Origin: Hyalangium gracile
GTDB lineage: Bacteria; Myxococcota; Myxococcia; Myxococcales; Myxococcaceae
Length of the DNA: 64,000 bases
Assembly: GCF_020103725.1 (NCBI RefSeq)
Contig: NZ_JAHXBG010000014.1
Coordinates: 62,001-126,000 of the forward strand
Direction of reading: 5' to 3'
Shown: positions 44,036-53,818 of the stretch, piece by piece
Position numbering within the stretch: position 1 is the first letter of the stretch
Layout: each line of letters starts with the position of its first letter
The notes under the pieces: model-generated
Seen by the model: the letters and a program-made list of their open reading frames with translations, nothing else
Databases searched by the model: none
Told to the model about the DNA's origin: nothing
Made by a program: the position numbers and the translations under genes

Positions 44036-47000
44036 TTAGCACGCACCGGGGGAGGCGTGACAGTGTTCCGCGAAGCCACAATGCAGTGCCTGGCAGGTTG
44101 GCCTCTCCCGCCCCGGCCACTCCCTCCGCAGATCGCCCTGGACGAGGGCTCGCACGGCCTCTCCCAGCCGCCCGGTGGGCTCCTCCAGCCCTCCGGGAAC
44201 AGTGAGGAACTCCGGCTCCGGGGCGGGCTCACCGAGGAAGACGATTCCTACCCGTACGGTCACGCCCTCGCGCACCAGGCGCCTGGCCGCGAGCCCGTGG
44301 ACCACCAGCTCATGCGCGGCGGAGGCCACGCCCAGGGGGTGACGCTTCCCCGGCCTCCAGGCCACTACCCAGGCCTCCCCTTCGGGCGTCTCCCACAACA
44401 GGTCCAGCTCTCCGCTGACCGCCGTGCGACCCTTGCCTGCCCCCGCGGGCAGCTCCAGCACGAAGGACAGCTCCCGGTGGATGTTCGCGGCCGGACTCGA
44501 GGCCAGCCCGCGGGCGAACGCAGAGGCGAGGAAGCGCTCCACCATCCCCAGGGCCTCCTCCATGCCCTCTTCGTCGGGCATCCGCCCCATGTTCCGCAGC
44601 AGCTTCTCCAGGTGCGCGCGCCGCTCCGTCGCGGGGGCCTCCGCCACGCGCAGATCCACATCCCGGAGCAGCAGCGGGACGAGCTGCGCGGAGCCTCGGG
44701 TCTCCAGCCAGGACTCGGGCTCCACCCAGGGCGGCATGGCCCGCGCGGGCAGCTCCCACGGCCGAGGGCCGCACAGCCCGAGCTGGTGCACGTAGCGGTA
44801 GCGCCGGGGGCACGCCATGAAGTCCTGGAGCGCGGCGGCCGAGGCGACGGCTTCCTCCGGCTCGGGCAGGAACTCCCGGCCGCGGACACGCTGCACGGCG
44901 GCCTCCACGCGCTCCTCCGCCTCCACGAGCTCCTCCGCGCTCGGAGGCATCGGATCCGCGGGCGGAGGGAACGCCTCCACGTCCACGTCCAGCACCCGCT
45001 CCCGGAGCGCGGCGTCCACGCCCAGCCGCTCGTCGAGCATGTGCCACCAGGAGTCCGAGGCCCCCCGCTCCGCCGAGCCGGAGAGGATGAGCAGATCCCT
45101 GGCTCGGGTGAGCGCCACATAGAGGAGGCGGCGGTACTCGGCGAACTCCCGGGACTTGAGCTCCTCCTTCACCTGCTCGAAGCGCCGCGAGCGGAAGTCC
45201 TCCAGCCGGTCCGGGAGCCAGGGCCGCAGCGCGAGCCCGTGGGTGCGCTCGAAGTGGGCGCGAGCGCTCGTGGAGCGGCGCTTGCCTCCGAGCGCGGGCA
45301 CCACCACCACCGGCCACTCGAGCCCCTTGGCGCGGTGGATGGTGAGGATCTGCACCGCGCGAGGATCTCCCGCGTCCAGCAGGTCCGCCTGGGCCTCGGT
45401 GGGATCCGAGTCGGCCAGCATCCGCAGCTCCCGAGCGAACGCCGTGCACCCGCCCGTCCCGCGCTCATCGCGCCGGCCCGCGAGCGCCAGCAGCTTGTCG
45501 ATGTTGGCGCTGGCCTGCTCCGCGTAGGGCGTGCCCGCCATGGCCTCGCGATAGCCCGTCACCTCCAGCGCCACCTGGAGCAAGGCGCGCACGCCGAGCC
45601 GATCCCGCTCGCGCTTCAACGAAGGCAGTGCCGCGAGGAAGCGCTCCAGCCGGACCCGCTCCCGGGGAGGAAGCTCGCAGGCGGCCAGATCCTGCCGCAC
45701 CACCCCCGCCAGCGTCAGCCCGTGCTTCTCGTCGTGCCGGGCCAGCCGGAAGAGCGACGCGTCCGACAGGCCCACCAGCGGCGAGCGCAGCACGGCGGTC
45801 AAGGCCAGCGTGTCCTCCGAGTCCGACAGCAGGGCCAGCAGCGAGGCCAGATCCAGCACCTCCTGCGCGCCGTAGAAGCCGCGCCCGCGCAGCACCCGGT
45901 GGGGAACGCCGTGACGGATGAGCGCCTGCCGATACACCTCGAGGTGGGTGAAGGTTCGCAGGAGGATGGCCACCTCCCCACCCCGAGCCGGGCGCAGGCG
46001 CTGTCCATCCTCGTCCATCACGCTGGGCGCCGCGCCCGGAGCGAGCATCACCCGCAGGCGCCGGGCCACCGCATCCGCATCCTTGTTGCGCGCCTCCGCC
46101 GTGGACTCCGCCTCCCCCAGGACCAGCCGCTCCACCGCGGCCTCCTCCGAGACGGAGCGCCGCACCGGCGAGAGATCATCCTCCGCCGGGACGTACTCCA
46201 CCTCGTAGGGCCGAGGCGGCTGGCTCGTCACCAGCACGCCCGCGAAGGCGCGGTTGAAGAAGTCCAGCAGCGCCGGCACCGAGCGGCGGTTGTGGCGGAG
46301 GAAGTCCTTCGCTCCGCCCTCGGACTCGAGCTTGTTCGCCAGCAGCGTGAAGACGGAGACGTCCGCGCCGCGGAACTCGTAGATGGACTGCTTCCGGTCA
46401 CCCACCGCGCACAGGAACGCGGGCTCCAGCGGGAGCACGGCCCGGAGCTCCTCGTCCGGACGCACCGTCCGGGGGCCGCCCTCGCGCCGCTCCGCGAGCA
46501 GGAGCACCAGCTCGAGCTGCAGGCGGTTGGTGTCCTGGAACTCGTCCACGAGCAGCGCGCCCATGCGCTCCTGCACCTGGCGGCGGAAGCCCGGGTGGTC
46601 GCGCAGCAGATCCCTCGCCTTCACCAGCAGGGCCGTGAAGTCGAAGACGTTGCGGCGGGCGAACTCGGTCTCGTGGCGCGCCTCCACCCGGCCGAGCAGC
46701 TCGCGGAAGGTGGCCTCGAAGGGCGCGGTCCTCCACGCGGCGTACCCATCCTCCAGCCGCAGCACCGAGCCGTCGCTCTTGCCGAACACCAGCCAGTACA
46801 GCGAGCGGATGGGCCCGGCGGCGCCCTTGCTCAGCCTCGCGAAGTTGCGGCCGTCCGCCAGGAACGCGGCCTTGAGCGAGGGCAGCCGATCCGCCTCGAA
46901 GAGGTTCTCCGGCGTCATGCCCTCCAGCGCCCGCTCGCAGGCGGCGCGCAGGCGGCTCCACTCGCCCTTGGCATCCAGCTCGCGTGCCGCCGCGCAGTGC

Positions 47001-47683
47001 CGCAGCCCCTCCTGGAAGAGCGCCTCCAGCTCCGCGCGGGCCTCCTCCGGATTCGAGAGGGCGGCGGAGGCCGCGCGCAGGCCTTCCTCGCGCAGTTTCG
47101 CGTAGACCTGCCGCAGCGAGGCCACGAGGCCATCCGAGAACCCCGTGCCCGAGAACGTCAGCTCCTGGCACAGCTCGCGGACATTCGCATCCTCGGCCTC
47201 CAGGGCATCCAGCACCACGCGCTCGCACACATCCAGCACCAGCCCGAGCGCCTCCAGCTCATCGAGCACCTCGAAGGCGGGATCGATGCCCAGCCCTGGT
47301 GGGGCGCGACGCAGGAGCTGGCCACAGAGCGAGTGGAAGGTGCCCACCGTGGCCGCGCCCAGCTCCTCGCGCAGCGCGCGCCACATGTCCTGCGAGGGGA
47401 ACGGCCGCCCGAGCCGCTCCAGCGAGGCGCGCAGCTCCGGCTCCTGGGCCTCGCCCTGCGCCAGCGCATCGAGACGGGAGCGCGTCCGCGCGCGCATCTC
47501 CGCGGCGGCCTTGTCCGTGAACGTGAGCATGCACAGCCGCGAGGGCTTGAGCGGCGCGGCCGCCTCGCGCGCTCCCGCGAACAGGTGCAGCACCATCGTC
47601 ACCAGGCTGTACGTCTTGCCCGCTCCGGCGCCCGCCATGAGCGCGAGGTTGCGCTCCAGCGCCAGGGGCGACACCGCACTCAT
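44036..47683 (-). CDS. addA: AddA-like UvrD helicase with degenerate nuclease site
   Basis: A 1215-residue superfamily 1A helicase subunit of an AddAB-type complex that unwinds and resects broken DNA for RecA. Walker A is GAGAGKT (18-24). Helicase motifs II (LLVDEFQDTNR), III (CAVGDRKQSIYEFRG), V (ILTIHRAKGLEW) and VI (RLLYVALTRARDLL) are intact. The C-terminal PD-(D/E)XK-like domain keeps the first acid in GELDLLW (D1094), but the D-x-K position reads A1108-W1109-R1110 (VVAWRPGK), so nuclease activity is probably lost. The C-terminus has a Cys-rich stretch CQALHCGFAEHCH. It overlaps addB by 4 bp. The ATG at 47683 is chosen because the Walker A then sits at the normal distance. Confidence 0.88.
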   Translation of the reverse strand: MSAVSPLALERNLALMAGAGAGKTYSLVTMVLHLFAGAREAAAPLKPSRLCMLTFTDKAAAEMRARTRSRLDALAQGEAQEPELRASLERLGRPFPSQDMWRALREELGAATVGTFHSLCGQLLRRAPPGLGIDPAFEVLDELEALGLVLDVCERVVLDALEAEDANVRELCQELTFSGTGFSDGLVASLRQVYAKLREEGLRAASAALSNPEEARAELEALFQEGLRHCAAARELDAKGEWSRLRAACERALEGMTPENLFEADRLPSLKAAFLADGRNFARLSKGAAGPIRSLYWLVFGKSDGSVLRLEDGYAAWRTAPFEATFRELLGRVEARHETEFARRNVFDFTALLVKARDLLRDHPGFRRQVQERMGALLVDEFQDTNRLQLELVLLLAERREGGPRTVRPDEELRAVLPLEPAFLCAVGDRKQSIYEFRGADVSVFTLLANKLESEGGAKDFLRHNRRSVPALLDFFNRAFAGVLVTSQPPRPYEVEYVPAEDDLSPVRRSVSEEAAVERLVLGEAESTAEARNKDADAVARRLRVMLAPGAAPSVMDEDGQRLRPARGGEVAILLRTFTHLEVYRQALIRHGVPHRVLRGRGFYGAQEVLDLASLLALLSDSEDTLALTAVLRSPLVGLSDASLFRLARHDEKHGLTLAGVVRQDLAACELPPRERVRLERFLAALPSLKRERDRLGVRALLQVALEVTGYREAMAGTPYAEQASANIDKLLALAGRRDERGTGGCTAFARELRMLADSDPTEAQADLLDAGDPRAVQILTIHRAKGLEWPVVVVPALGGKRRSTSARAHFERTHGLALRPWLPDRLEDFRSRRFEQVKEELKSREFAEYRRLLYVALTRARDLLILSGSAERGASDSWWHMLDERLGVDAALRERVLDVDVEAFPPPADPMPPSAEELVEAEERVEAAVQRVRGREFLPEPEEAVASAAALQDFMACPRRYRYVHQLGLCGPRPWELPARAMPPWVEPESWLETRGSAQLVPLLLRDVDLRVAEAPATERRAHLEKLLRNMGRMPDEEGMEEALGMVERFLASAFARGLASSPAANIHRELSFVLELPAGAGKGRTAVSGELDLLWETPEGEAWVVAWRPGKRHPLGVASAAHELVVHGLAARRLVREGVTVRVGIVFLGEPAPEPEFLTVPGGLEEPTGRLGEAVRALVQGDLRREWPGRERPTCQALHCGFAEHCHASPGAC

Positions 47684-50600
47684 GCGATCTCCTCCACCAC
47701 CCTCCGCTCCGAGATGCGGCACACCGCGCGATAGCCGCACCCGCCACAGTCCTTCGGACGCATGCCGAACCTCCCCTCACGCGTCGCCTGCACCAGCCCC
47801 TCCACCGCGTTGGCCAGGTTGAGCCCGCCCTCCTCCGCCAGCTTCGAGCGCACCACCGGATCCGTGGACAACATGCCCTCGACCTCGGCCTCGGACAGCA
47901 CCTCCGTCAGGCTGATCGTCGTCCCCGTGCGCAGCGAGAACCAGGCCGCGTTCCGCGCCTCCTTGTGGCCGCTGGCGCGCGCCGCGTACAGGTAGAGCGG
48001 GAGCTGGAAGTCCGAGGACAGCAGCCGCTCACGCAGCGCCCGCTTGTCCAGCCGGCCCGACTTGTAGTCGATGACGCCCACGTCACCCGCGCCCTTGTCC
48101 AGCCGGTCGATCTTCCCCTCGAAGTAGATGGCCTCCTTGCCCGCGTAGAGGAACACGTCCTGCCATGGATCCTCGTCCGCGCCGGGGCCGAACTTCAGCT
48201 CGAAGCCCTCGGGCATGTACTGCTCGAAGGGCAGGCCGCGCCGCTCGTCCGCCAGGATGCGCCTCACCATGGCGCGCGCGCGCTCCTTCGCCAGCTGCCA
48301 GAGCACCGGGTGCCCCACGTGGTAGCGCTCCTCGAAGGAGTGCACCGCCTCATCGAGCGCCTTCTTCAGCAGCTCCTCGGGGATCTCCTCCAGCCCCTTG
48401 CCCAGCAGCCCCTGCTCTCGGAGCTTCTTGAAGACCTCCTCCACCACGCGGTGCCAGAACGTCCCGCGTCCCCGCGCGTCGAACTCCTCGCCTGGAGACT
48501 CCGGCTCGGCCACCTTCAGCCCGTACGTGAGGAAGCCCTGGAAGCCGCAGTTGCCGAAGCGCGCCAGCGCCGAGGCCGACAGCGGCTTCGTGATGTCGAA
48601 GCGGAACGTCTCTCGCAACGCCTCCCGCAGCCCCGGACCATCCACCTCGCCCGTGTAGGGCCCCACTCGGGACGACGGGTTGCTGAAGAAGTGCAGGCGC
48701 TCGTACTCCACGTGCGCCAGCTCCTTCGCGGCGGAGAACCACTCCTCGCTCTCGAAGCGCCGCCGGAGAATCGCTCCCGCCACATCCGGCTCGGTGACGC
48801 GCAGCCGCGCGGGCGCCATCGTCTCCAGCGCCACCCGCTGCCGGAGCTCGGCCTCCGTGAGCACGTCGTCCAGCGGAGGCACCGCCATCAGCGAGCGCGC
48901 CTCCCACGTCATGCCCGTGAGCCGCCGCACCTCCTCCAGGAACGCGGAGGGCACCTGCTCCTGCCCACCCACGCCCGCCACCGCGTAGGACAGGCTCACC
49001 TGCCGCTCGGCCGCCACGAGCGCGCTCGCGAAGAGCAGCCGGTCCTCGGTGAGCCGCCACGGAGACCGGTCCTCGAACTCGCCACCGGTGAGGCGGAAGG
49101 CCTCCCGCCCCAGGCGCTTGTTGAGCTCGGCGCGGTCGGCATCTCCGAGCAGCGGGTTCGGCTCCTCGTGGCCAGGCAAGCGCCCCTCCGTCATGCCCGC
49201 GAGGAAGAGGTAGTCGAACGTCCTGCCGGGCAGCTCGCGGACATCGAGCACCTCCACGGCGCCCGAGTCCGGCCCACGGGCCGGCAGGTACGTGTCCCGC
49301 ATCGCGTCCGCCAGCCAGCGTCCGAAGATGCGGCGCGACATCCTCGGGCCTCCCCCTACCCTCCTCAACGCCCGCTCCAGCTCTCCCACCCGGAGTCGCA
49401 GCGCGTGACGCGCGGCATCGTCCCGGGCCCGAGCCTCCAGCGCATGCGCGCTCAGCGAGCCCTCCACGCGAGGCTCCAGCGGACCTTCCGTGTCCTGCAG
49501 CCCGAGCTGCTTCACCACCCGCCACCAGGCCCCGAGCAGCTCCAACGCGCTCCCCGACTCGGGGATGCGGCGGCACCACTCCATCAGCCTCAGGCACCGC
49601 TCGCGCAGCACGCGCACGCCATGGGCATGCTCGTCCTTGGCCACCACCATCCGCCGCGCCAGCGCCTCCAGCCGCACGTCGTACGCGCCGCGCCCCTTCT
49701 GGGCCCCGAGCCGATCGTCCCGGATAGCGGCCAGCGTGAAGAGCGTCGCCGGTGCCTCCGGAGCCCCTCGGGACAGCGAGGGCGCGTAGCGGCTGGCCAC
49801 CACCTCCGCTACCCGCCGGGCCGGGAAGGCATCCTCGACGAGCAGCGGCAAATCGAGCGCCAGCCGGACCGGCCCCGTCAGCGCGAGCGGCTCGCCCCAC
49901 GGCAGGCGCACCGGCACCCCCAGCTCCTCGAGCGCCTCGGCCAGCCACCGCGCCTCCGCCCCGGGCTCGCGCCAGGCGACGGCGATGCGCCCCGGAGAGA
50001 CACCCTCCGTCACGAGCCGGCGCACGTCCCGGGCCAGCTGCCGGGCCTCGTCCTGGGCCGTGCCCACGCTCCACATCCGCAGCGTGCCCGCGGCCGTGGC
50101 GGACAGGGCCCCGCGCTTCACCTGCGGCGAGAAGAGGTGCCGCCCCAGCTCGGACAGGGGGCGCTTCTCGAAGGTGAGGTCCGCCTTGAAGAGGTCCACG
50201 TGGCCCACGGTCTCACCGCGGCTCTCGAAGGCCCGGAAGAGCGCCGCCAGCGCCGCGTCCGCCACCGGGGAGCCCCCCACCGGCGTCTCCATGCGCAGGG
50301 AGATCCGCCGCGCCTCGCACACCATCGCCAGCGCGAGGAGCAGGCCCAGCCCGGAGGGGCGGACGTCATACACCCCGTGGATGACGATGGACTGCACGTC
50401 CTCCCAGGCCGCCGGCCACTGCCCGCGCCCGAGCGCCTCACGCGAGCCGCGCAGCACATCCTCGCGATCCGCGAGCCCCAGCTCGGCCATGCGGCGCTCA
50501 TACGTGTCGTACAGGCCCGCGAGCACGCGCGCCTTGACCCGACGCTCTGGCGGGAGCGACTCGGAGGCATCCTGCAGTTCACGCGGGGTGAGCCGCCCGG

Positions 50601-50898
50601 CCTTCATGTCGAGCACGAGCTCCAGGGCGGCGCGCGCGAAGGCCGGCTCGCTGACGAAGTCTCCGAAGGGCGTGTCCGCCAGGCCCTGCGCCAGCGAGGC
50701 CATGAGGACGCGGCAGGTGGGGGCCGAGCAGGGGCGTCGATTGAGCTCGCCTGCTCCACCCAGGGCGTTGACGAACTCGTCCCACGTCAGCCAACCCGAG
50801 CCCAGCACGAGGCCGCGCTTTTCCCGTGCGGCGCGCAGCACTTGCTGGCGACGCTCTGCATCGGGGAAGACCTGGAGGGTGCGGCCGGGACGCGACAT
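47680..50898 (-). CDS. addB: AddB-like subunit with PD-(D/E)XK nuclease and Fe-S cysteines
   Basis: A 1072-residue partner of AddA. The N-terminal helicase-like part lacks a Walker A box. The C-terminal nuclease domain has the intact active site EGKIDRLDKGAGDVGVIDYKSGRL. Cysteines for a 4Fe-4S cluster are visible: FGNCGFQGFL before the domain and DCGGCGYRAVCRI at the end (C-x2-C-x5-C). In studied AddAB, AddB cuts the 5' strand and scans for recombination hotspots. The ATG at 50898 is chosen because the longer frame to 51279 is antisense to the PAP2 gene. It is divergent from that gene and its last 4 bp overlap addA. Confidence 0.88.
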   Translation of the reverse strand: MSRPGRTLQVFPDAERRQQVLRAAREKRGLVLGSGWLTWDEFVNALGGAGELNRRPCSAPTCRVLMASLAQGLADTPFGDFVSEPAFARAALELVLDMKAGRLTPRELQDASESLPPERRVKARVLAGLYDTYERRMAELGLADREDVLRGSREALGRGQWPAAWEDVQSIVIHGVYDVRPSGLGLLLALAMVCEARRISLRMETPVGGSPVADAALAALFRAFESRGETVGHVDLFKADLTFEKRPLSELGRHLFSPQVKRGALSATAAGTLRMWSVGTAQDEARQLARDVRRLVTEGVSPGRIAVAWREPGAEARWLAEALEELGVPVRLPWGEPLALTGPVRLALDLPLLVEDAFPARRVAEVVASRYAPSLSRGAPEAPATLFTLAAIRDDRLGAQKGRGAYDVRLEALARRMVVAKDEHAHGVRVLRERCLRLMEWCRRIPESGSALELLGAWWRVVKQLGLQDTEGPLEPRVEGSLSAHALEARARDDAARHALRLRVGELERALRRVGGGPRMSRRIFGRWLADAMRDTYLPARGPDSGAVEVLDVRELPGRTFDYLFLAGMTEGRLPGHEEPNPLLGDADRAELNKRLGREAFRLTGGEFEDRSPWRLTEDRLLFASALVAAERQVSLSYAVAGVGGQEQVPSAFLEEVRRLTGMTWEARSLMAVPPLDDVLTEAELRQRVALETMAPARLRVTEPDVAGAILRRRFESEEWFSAAKELAHVEYERLHFFSNPSSRVGPYTGEVDGPGLREALRETFRFDITKPLSASALARFGNCGFQGFLTYGLKVAEPESPGEEFDARGRGTFWHRVVEEVFKKLREQGLLGKGLEEIPEELLKKALDEAVHSFEERYHVGHPVLWQLAKERARAMVRRILADERRGLPFEQYMPEGFELKFGPGADEDPWQDVFLYAGKEAIYFEGKIDRLDKGAGDVGVIDYKSGRLDKRALRERLLSSDFQLPLYLYAARASGHKEARNAAWFSLRTGTTISLTEVLSEAEVEGMLSTDPVVRSKLAEEGGLNLANAVEGLVQATREGRFGMRPKDCGGCGYRAVCRISERRVVEEIA

Positions 50899-50938
50899 TC
50901 CGTAGGTGGAGTGTAGAACGTCCGAGGTGCCGGAGTTT

Positions 50939-51832
50939 ATGCTTCCTTCCGTGCTGCCCTCTCCCTGTGTCCTGGCGGTCGCCACCCTGCTCGCTGCATC
51001 TCCCGTGCCTCCGGCTGCTCTCCCAGCGGCCGAGGGAGCTCCCGTCGTCCGGAACCTCCGGTTCGACTGGACCCGCGACAGTGTCATCACCGGTGTGGGT
51101 GCGGTCCTCTGGATAAGCAGCGAGGCCCTCTTCAAGGAGCAGCTGGCTCCGGAGCCGTGCCGCTGGTGTGACCGGAGCGCGGACGGCACGGACACGCTCA
51201 ACGGGCTGGACAAGTGGGGGCGAGGCCTCGCCGGCACCACGGAGGTCCAGCGCAAGCGCGCGGACACCTGGAGCAACATCGTGGACTTCGGGCTGCTGCC
51301 CGTGGGGGTGCTGGGGGCGCAGTACGCGCTCGTTCAGGGGAACGGAGCGCCCCGGAGCGTCTTCTTCCAGGATGCGGGCATCATCGTCGAGACGGCCGTG
51401 CTGTCGGCCGTGCTCAACCAGACGGTGAAGTTCATCGTCGGCCGCGAGCGCCCCTTCGTCCACGTGCTGCCCGAGGACCAGAAGCTCCTCACGGCCCATC
51501 CGGACGACAACAACCTCTCCTTCTATAGCGGGCACACGAACCTGGCCTTCGCGCTCGTGGTCTCCGCAGGCACGGTGGCCGAGCTACGCGGCTACAAGCA
51601 CCGCATGTGGATCTGGGTGGCGGGCCTGCCCCTGGCCACCAGCGTGGGCCTGCTACGCATGGCGGCGGACAAGCACTACCTCACCGACGTGGCCACGGGC
51701 GCGGTGCTGGGCACGGCGTTCGGCCTCGCGGTTCCACTGCTCCTGCACGGGCGCGTGGACGAGGCCCCGGGCGCGGTCTCCCTCCGTGTATCGGGAGGGC
51801 CTCGCGGCGCGGTGATCTCGGGCCGCTTCTAG
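50939..51832 (+). CDS. PAP2-family membrane phosphatase
   Basis: A 297-residue protein with an N-terminal hydrophobic stretch (MLPSVLPSPCVLAVATLLAA), probably a signal or anchor, and a phosphatidic acid phosphatase type 2 domain. The three catalytic motifs are present: KFIVGRERP (motif 1), FYSGHTN (motif 2) and RMAADKHYLTDV (motif 3), with hydrophobic helices between and after them. Substrates of the family are lipid phosphates such as undecaprenyl pyrophosphate or phosphatidate, hydrolysed on the periplasmic side. GGAG lies close before the ATG. It is divergent from addB and followed 58 bp later by a histidine kinase gene on the same strand. Confidence 0.88.
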   Translation: MLPSVLPSPCVLAVATLLAASPVPPAALPAAEGAPVVRNLRFDWTRDSVITGVGAVLWISSEALFKEQLAPEPCRWCDRSADGTDTLNGLDKWGRGLAGTTEVQRKRADTWSNIVDFGLLPVGVLGAQYALVQGNGAPRSVFFQDAGIIVETAVLSAVLNQTVKFIVGRERPFVHVLPEDQKLLTAHPDDNNLSFYSGHTNLAFALVVSAGTVAELRGYKHRMWIWVAGLPLATSVGLLRMAADKHYLTDVATGAVLGTAFGLAVPLLLHGRVDEAPGAVSLRVSGGPRGAVISGRF

Positions 51833-51890
51833 CCGTCCTCGCGGGACACATTGCTCGGAGCCAGACCGCGCCGCAGGGAGGCAGGGCTTC

Positions 51891-53801
51891 ATGACCAGCA
51901 CTGTCGTTCCCGAAGTCAGACCACCGCCCCCTGAAGCTCCCAGCCCTCCCCCCCCACGCTCACGGCTGATCGAATGGTTCGTGGCTCGGCTGGACTCGCT
52001 GCTCTCGAAGGAGCTGCGCCAGGGCTCCCCCTCGGAGCTCGCACGCTACCGGGTGCTGGCCGGGGCCTGCGCCCTGGTGCTCCTGTTCAGCCTCGTGGTG
52101 GTCGTGATGTTCCCGCTCTCGCGGTTCACGCTCGCCGTGGGGGGTGTCAGCCTGGGCTATGTGGCGGCCCTGGTGCTTCTCCGGCGCGTCACCACGCACA
52201 CGCTGCCCGCCATGCTCCTGTGCACGACGATGGCGTTCGGCAGCACCGTCATCATCTTCTCCACGGAGGATCTCCCCCAGATCGGCACGCACGCCACGCA
52301 CATGCTGGTGCCCGCGCTCTCCGTGTACCTGCTGGGGCCTCGCCGGGGCTTCGTCCCCACCCTCATCATCTGCATCAGCAGCGGCGTGCTCTACCCCCTC
52401 TACCAGGCCCATGTCCGCGCGGGCCCTCTCGGAGTTCCGAGCCCGTTCTTCTGGCCCCTCTATGTGCTCGCCGTCATCTCCTTCATCGGCGCGTGGGCGC
52501 TGGACTCGCTCCACAGCGCCTCCCGAGACGCGGCGCAGACGTCTCTCGAGCAGGCGCTGACGACCCTCCGCGACAGCGAGGAAAAGCTCAGCAGCCTCAT
52601 CGAGAGCACCGACGATCTGGTGGCCTCGCTCGACACCGAGGGGCGGCTGCTCGCGCTCAACTCCGCGATGAAGCAGGCCTTCGTCCGAGCCCAGGGCCGC
52701 GAGCCCACCTTGGGAGAGCCCTTCTTCTCCGAGTCGAATCCTCAGCTGCGCGCCACCTGGATGCCGCGTCTGGCCCTCGCGCTGGCAGGACAGCGCCAAC
52801 GCTACGAGGAGCCCTACGCGCGCAACGAGACCGTGCTCACGTTCGACGTCAGCGTCAATCCCTCGCACGGCACGGGCGGCCGCATCACCGGCATGACGAT
52901 CTTCGCCCGCGACATCACGTCGAGGAAGCAGGCCGAGGCCCGCCTGGGAGAGCTGCACCGGACGCTGGTCGATGTCTCCCGCCAGGCGGGCATGGCCGAG
53001 ATCGCCACCGGCGTGCTCCACAACGTGGGCAACACCCTCAACAGCGTCAACGTCTCCACCTCGCTCGTCATCGATCTGCTGCGCAAGTCCCGCCTCTCGG
53101 GCCTGGGCAGGGCGACCAGCCTGATGCAGCAGCACGCGGCCCACCTCTCCTCCTTCCTCACCGAGGATCCTCGAGGACAGAAGCTGCCGGACTACCTCTC
53201 GGCCCTCTTCACCCAGCTCCAGCAGGAGCACGACGCCCTGCTCCAGGAGATGCACTCGCTGAGCACCAGCGTGGACCACATCAAGTCCATCGTCAGCATG
53301 CAGCAGAAGCACGCGCGCATCGCCGGAGCCGTGGAGGAGGTGCCCGTGCCGCAACTCATCGACGAGGCGCTGCGCCTGCATGCCTCCTCCTTCGAGCGCC
53401 TGAACATCCAGATCGAGCGCGACTACGCCGACACGCCCTCCCTCCTCGTCGATCGGCACCGGCTGCTGCAGATCCTCGTCAACCTGCTCAGCAACGCCCG
53501 AGATGCCTTGATGGCCAGCGATGTCCAGGACAAGCGCCTGCGCATCTCCGTCCACCCCGTCTCGGAAGGCGAAGCCCTGCGCATCCAGGTGACCGACAAC
53601 GGCAGGGGCATCGCCCCGGAGCACATGCCCCGCATGTTCTCCCAGGGCTTCACGACGAAGAAGCAGGGCCACGGCTTCGGCCTGCACATCAGCGCCCTGT
53701 CCGCCATGGAGATGAAGGGGCAGCTCACCTGCTCCAGCCCCGGTCCGGGACAGGGCGCCACCTTCACGCTCGAGCTCCCCATGCGAGACACGGGGCGCTG
53801 A
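51891..53801 (+). CDS. Membrane PAS-containing sensor histidine kinase
   Basis: A 636-residue kinase. After a Pro-rich N-terminus come about six membrane helices (about 55-215; VLAGACALVLLFSLVVVVMF and others), a short coiled coil, and a PAS domain (about 233-340; SLIESTDDLVASLDTEGRLL). The phosphoacceptor region is GMAEIATGVLHNVGNTLNSV (His near 376), the HNVGN variant of the H-box found in many myxobacterial kinases. The ATPase domain has LLQILVNLLSNARDAL, VTDNGRGI and TTKKQGHGFGLHIS. No response regulator is adjacent, so it is an orphan. It converges with the ROK gene (17 bp between stops). Confidence 0.9.
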   Translation: MTSTVVPEVRPPPPEAPSPPPPRSRLIEWFVARLDSLLSKELRQGSPSELARYRVLAGACALVLLFSLVVVVMFPLSRFTLAVGGVSLGYVAALVLLRRVTTHTLPAMLLCTTMAFGSTVIIFSTEDLPQIGTHATHMLVPALSVYLLGPRRGFVPTLIICISSGVLYPLYQAHVRAGPLGVPSPFFWPLYVLAVISFIGAWALDSLHSASRDAAQTSLEQALTTLRDSEEKLSSLIESTDDLVASLDTEGRLLALNSAMKQAFVRAQGREPTLGEPFFSESNPQLRATWMPRLALALAGQRQRYEEPYARNETVLTFDVSVNPSHGTGGRITGMTIFARDITSRKQAEARLGELHRTLVDVSRQAGMAEIATGVLHNVGNTLNSVNVSTSLVIDLLRKSRLSGLGRATSLMQQHAAHLSSFLTEDPRGQKLPDYLSALFTQLQQEHDALLQEMHSLSTSVDHIKSIVSMQQKHARIAGAVEEVPVPQLIDEALRLHASSFERLNIQIERDYADTPSLLVDRHRLLQILVNLLSNARDALMASDVQDKRLRISVHPVSEGEALRIQVTDNGRGIAPEHMPRMFSQGFTTKKQGHGFGLHISALSAMEMKGQLTCSSPGPGQGATFTLELPMRDTGR

Positions 53802-53818
53802 GCCCCGGGGACCGCGTC

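Noticed and set aside
47680-51279. Longer AddB start at 51279
   Set aside because: It adds 127 residues that are antisense to the PAP2 gene and lack helicase-like sequence; the ATG at 50898 gives the normal N-terminus.
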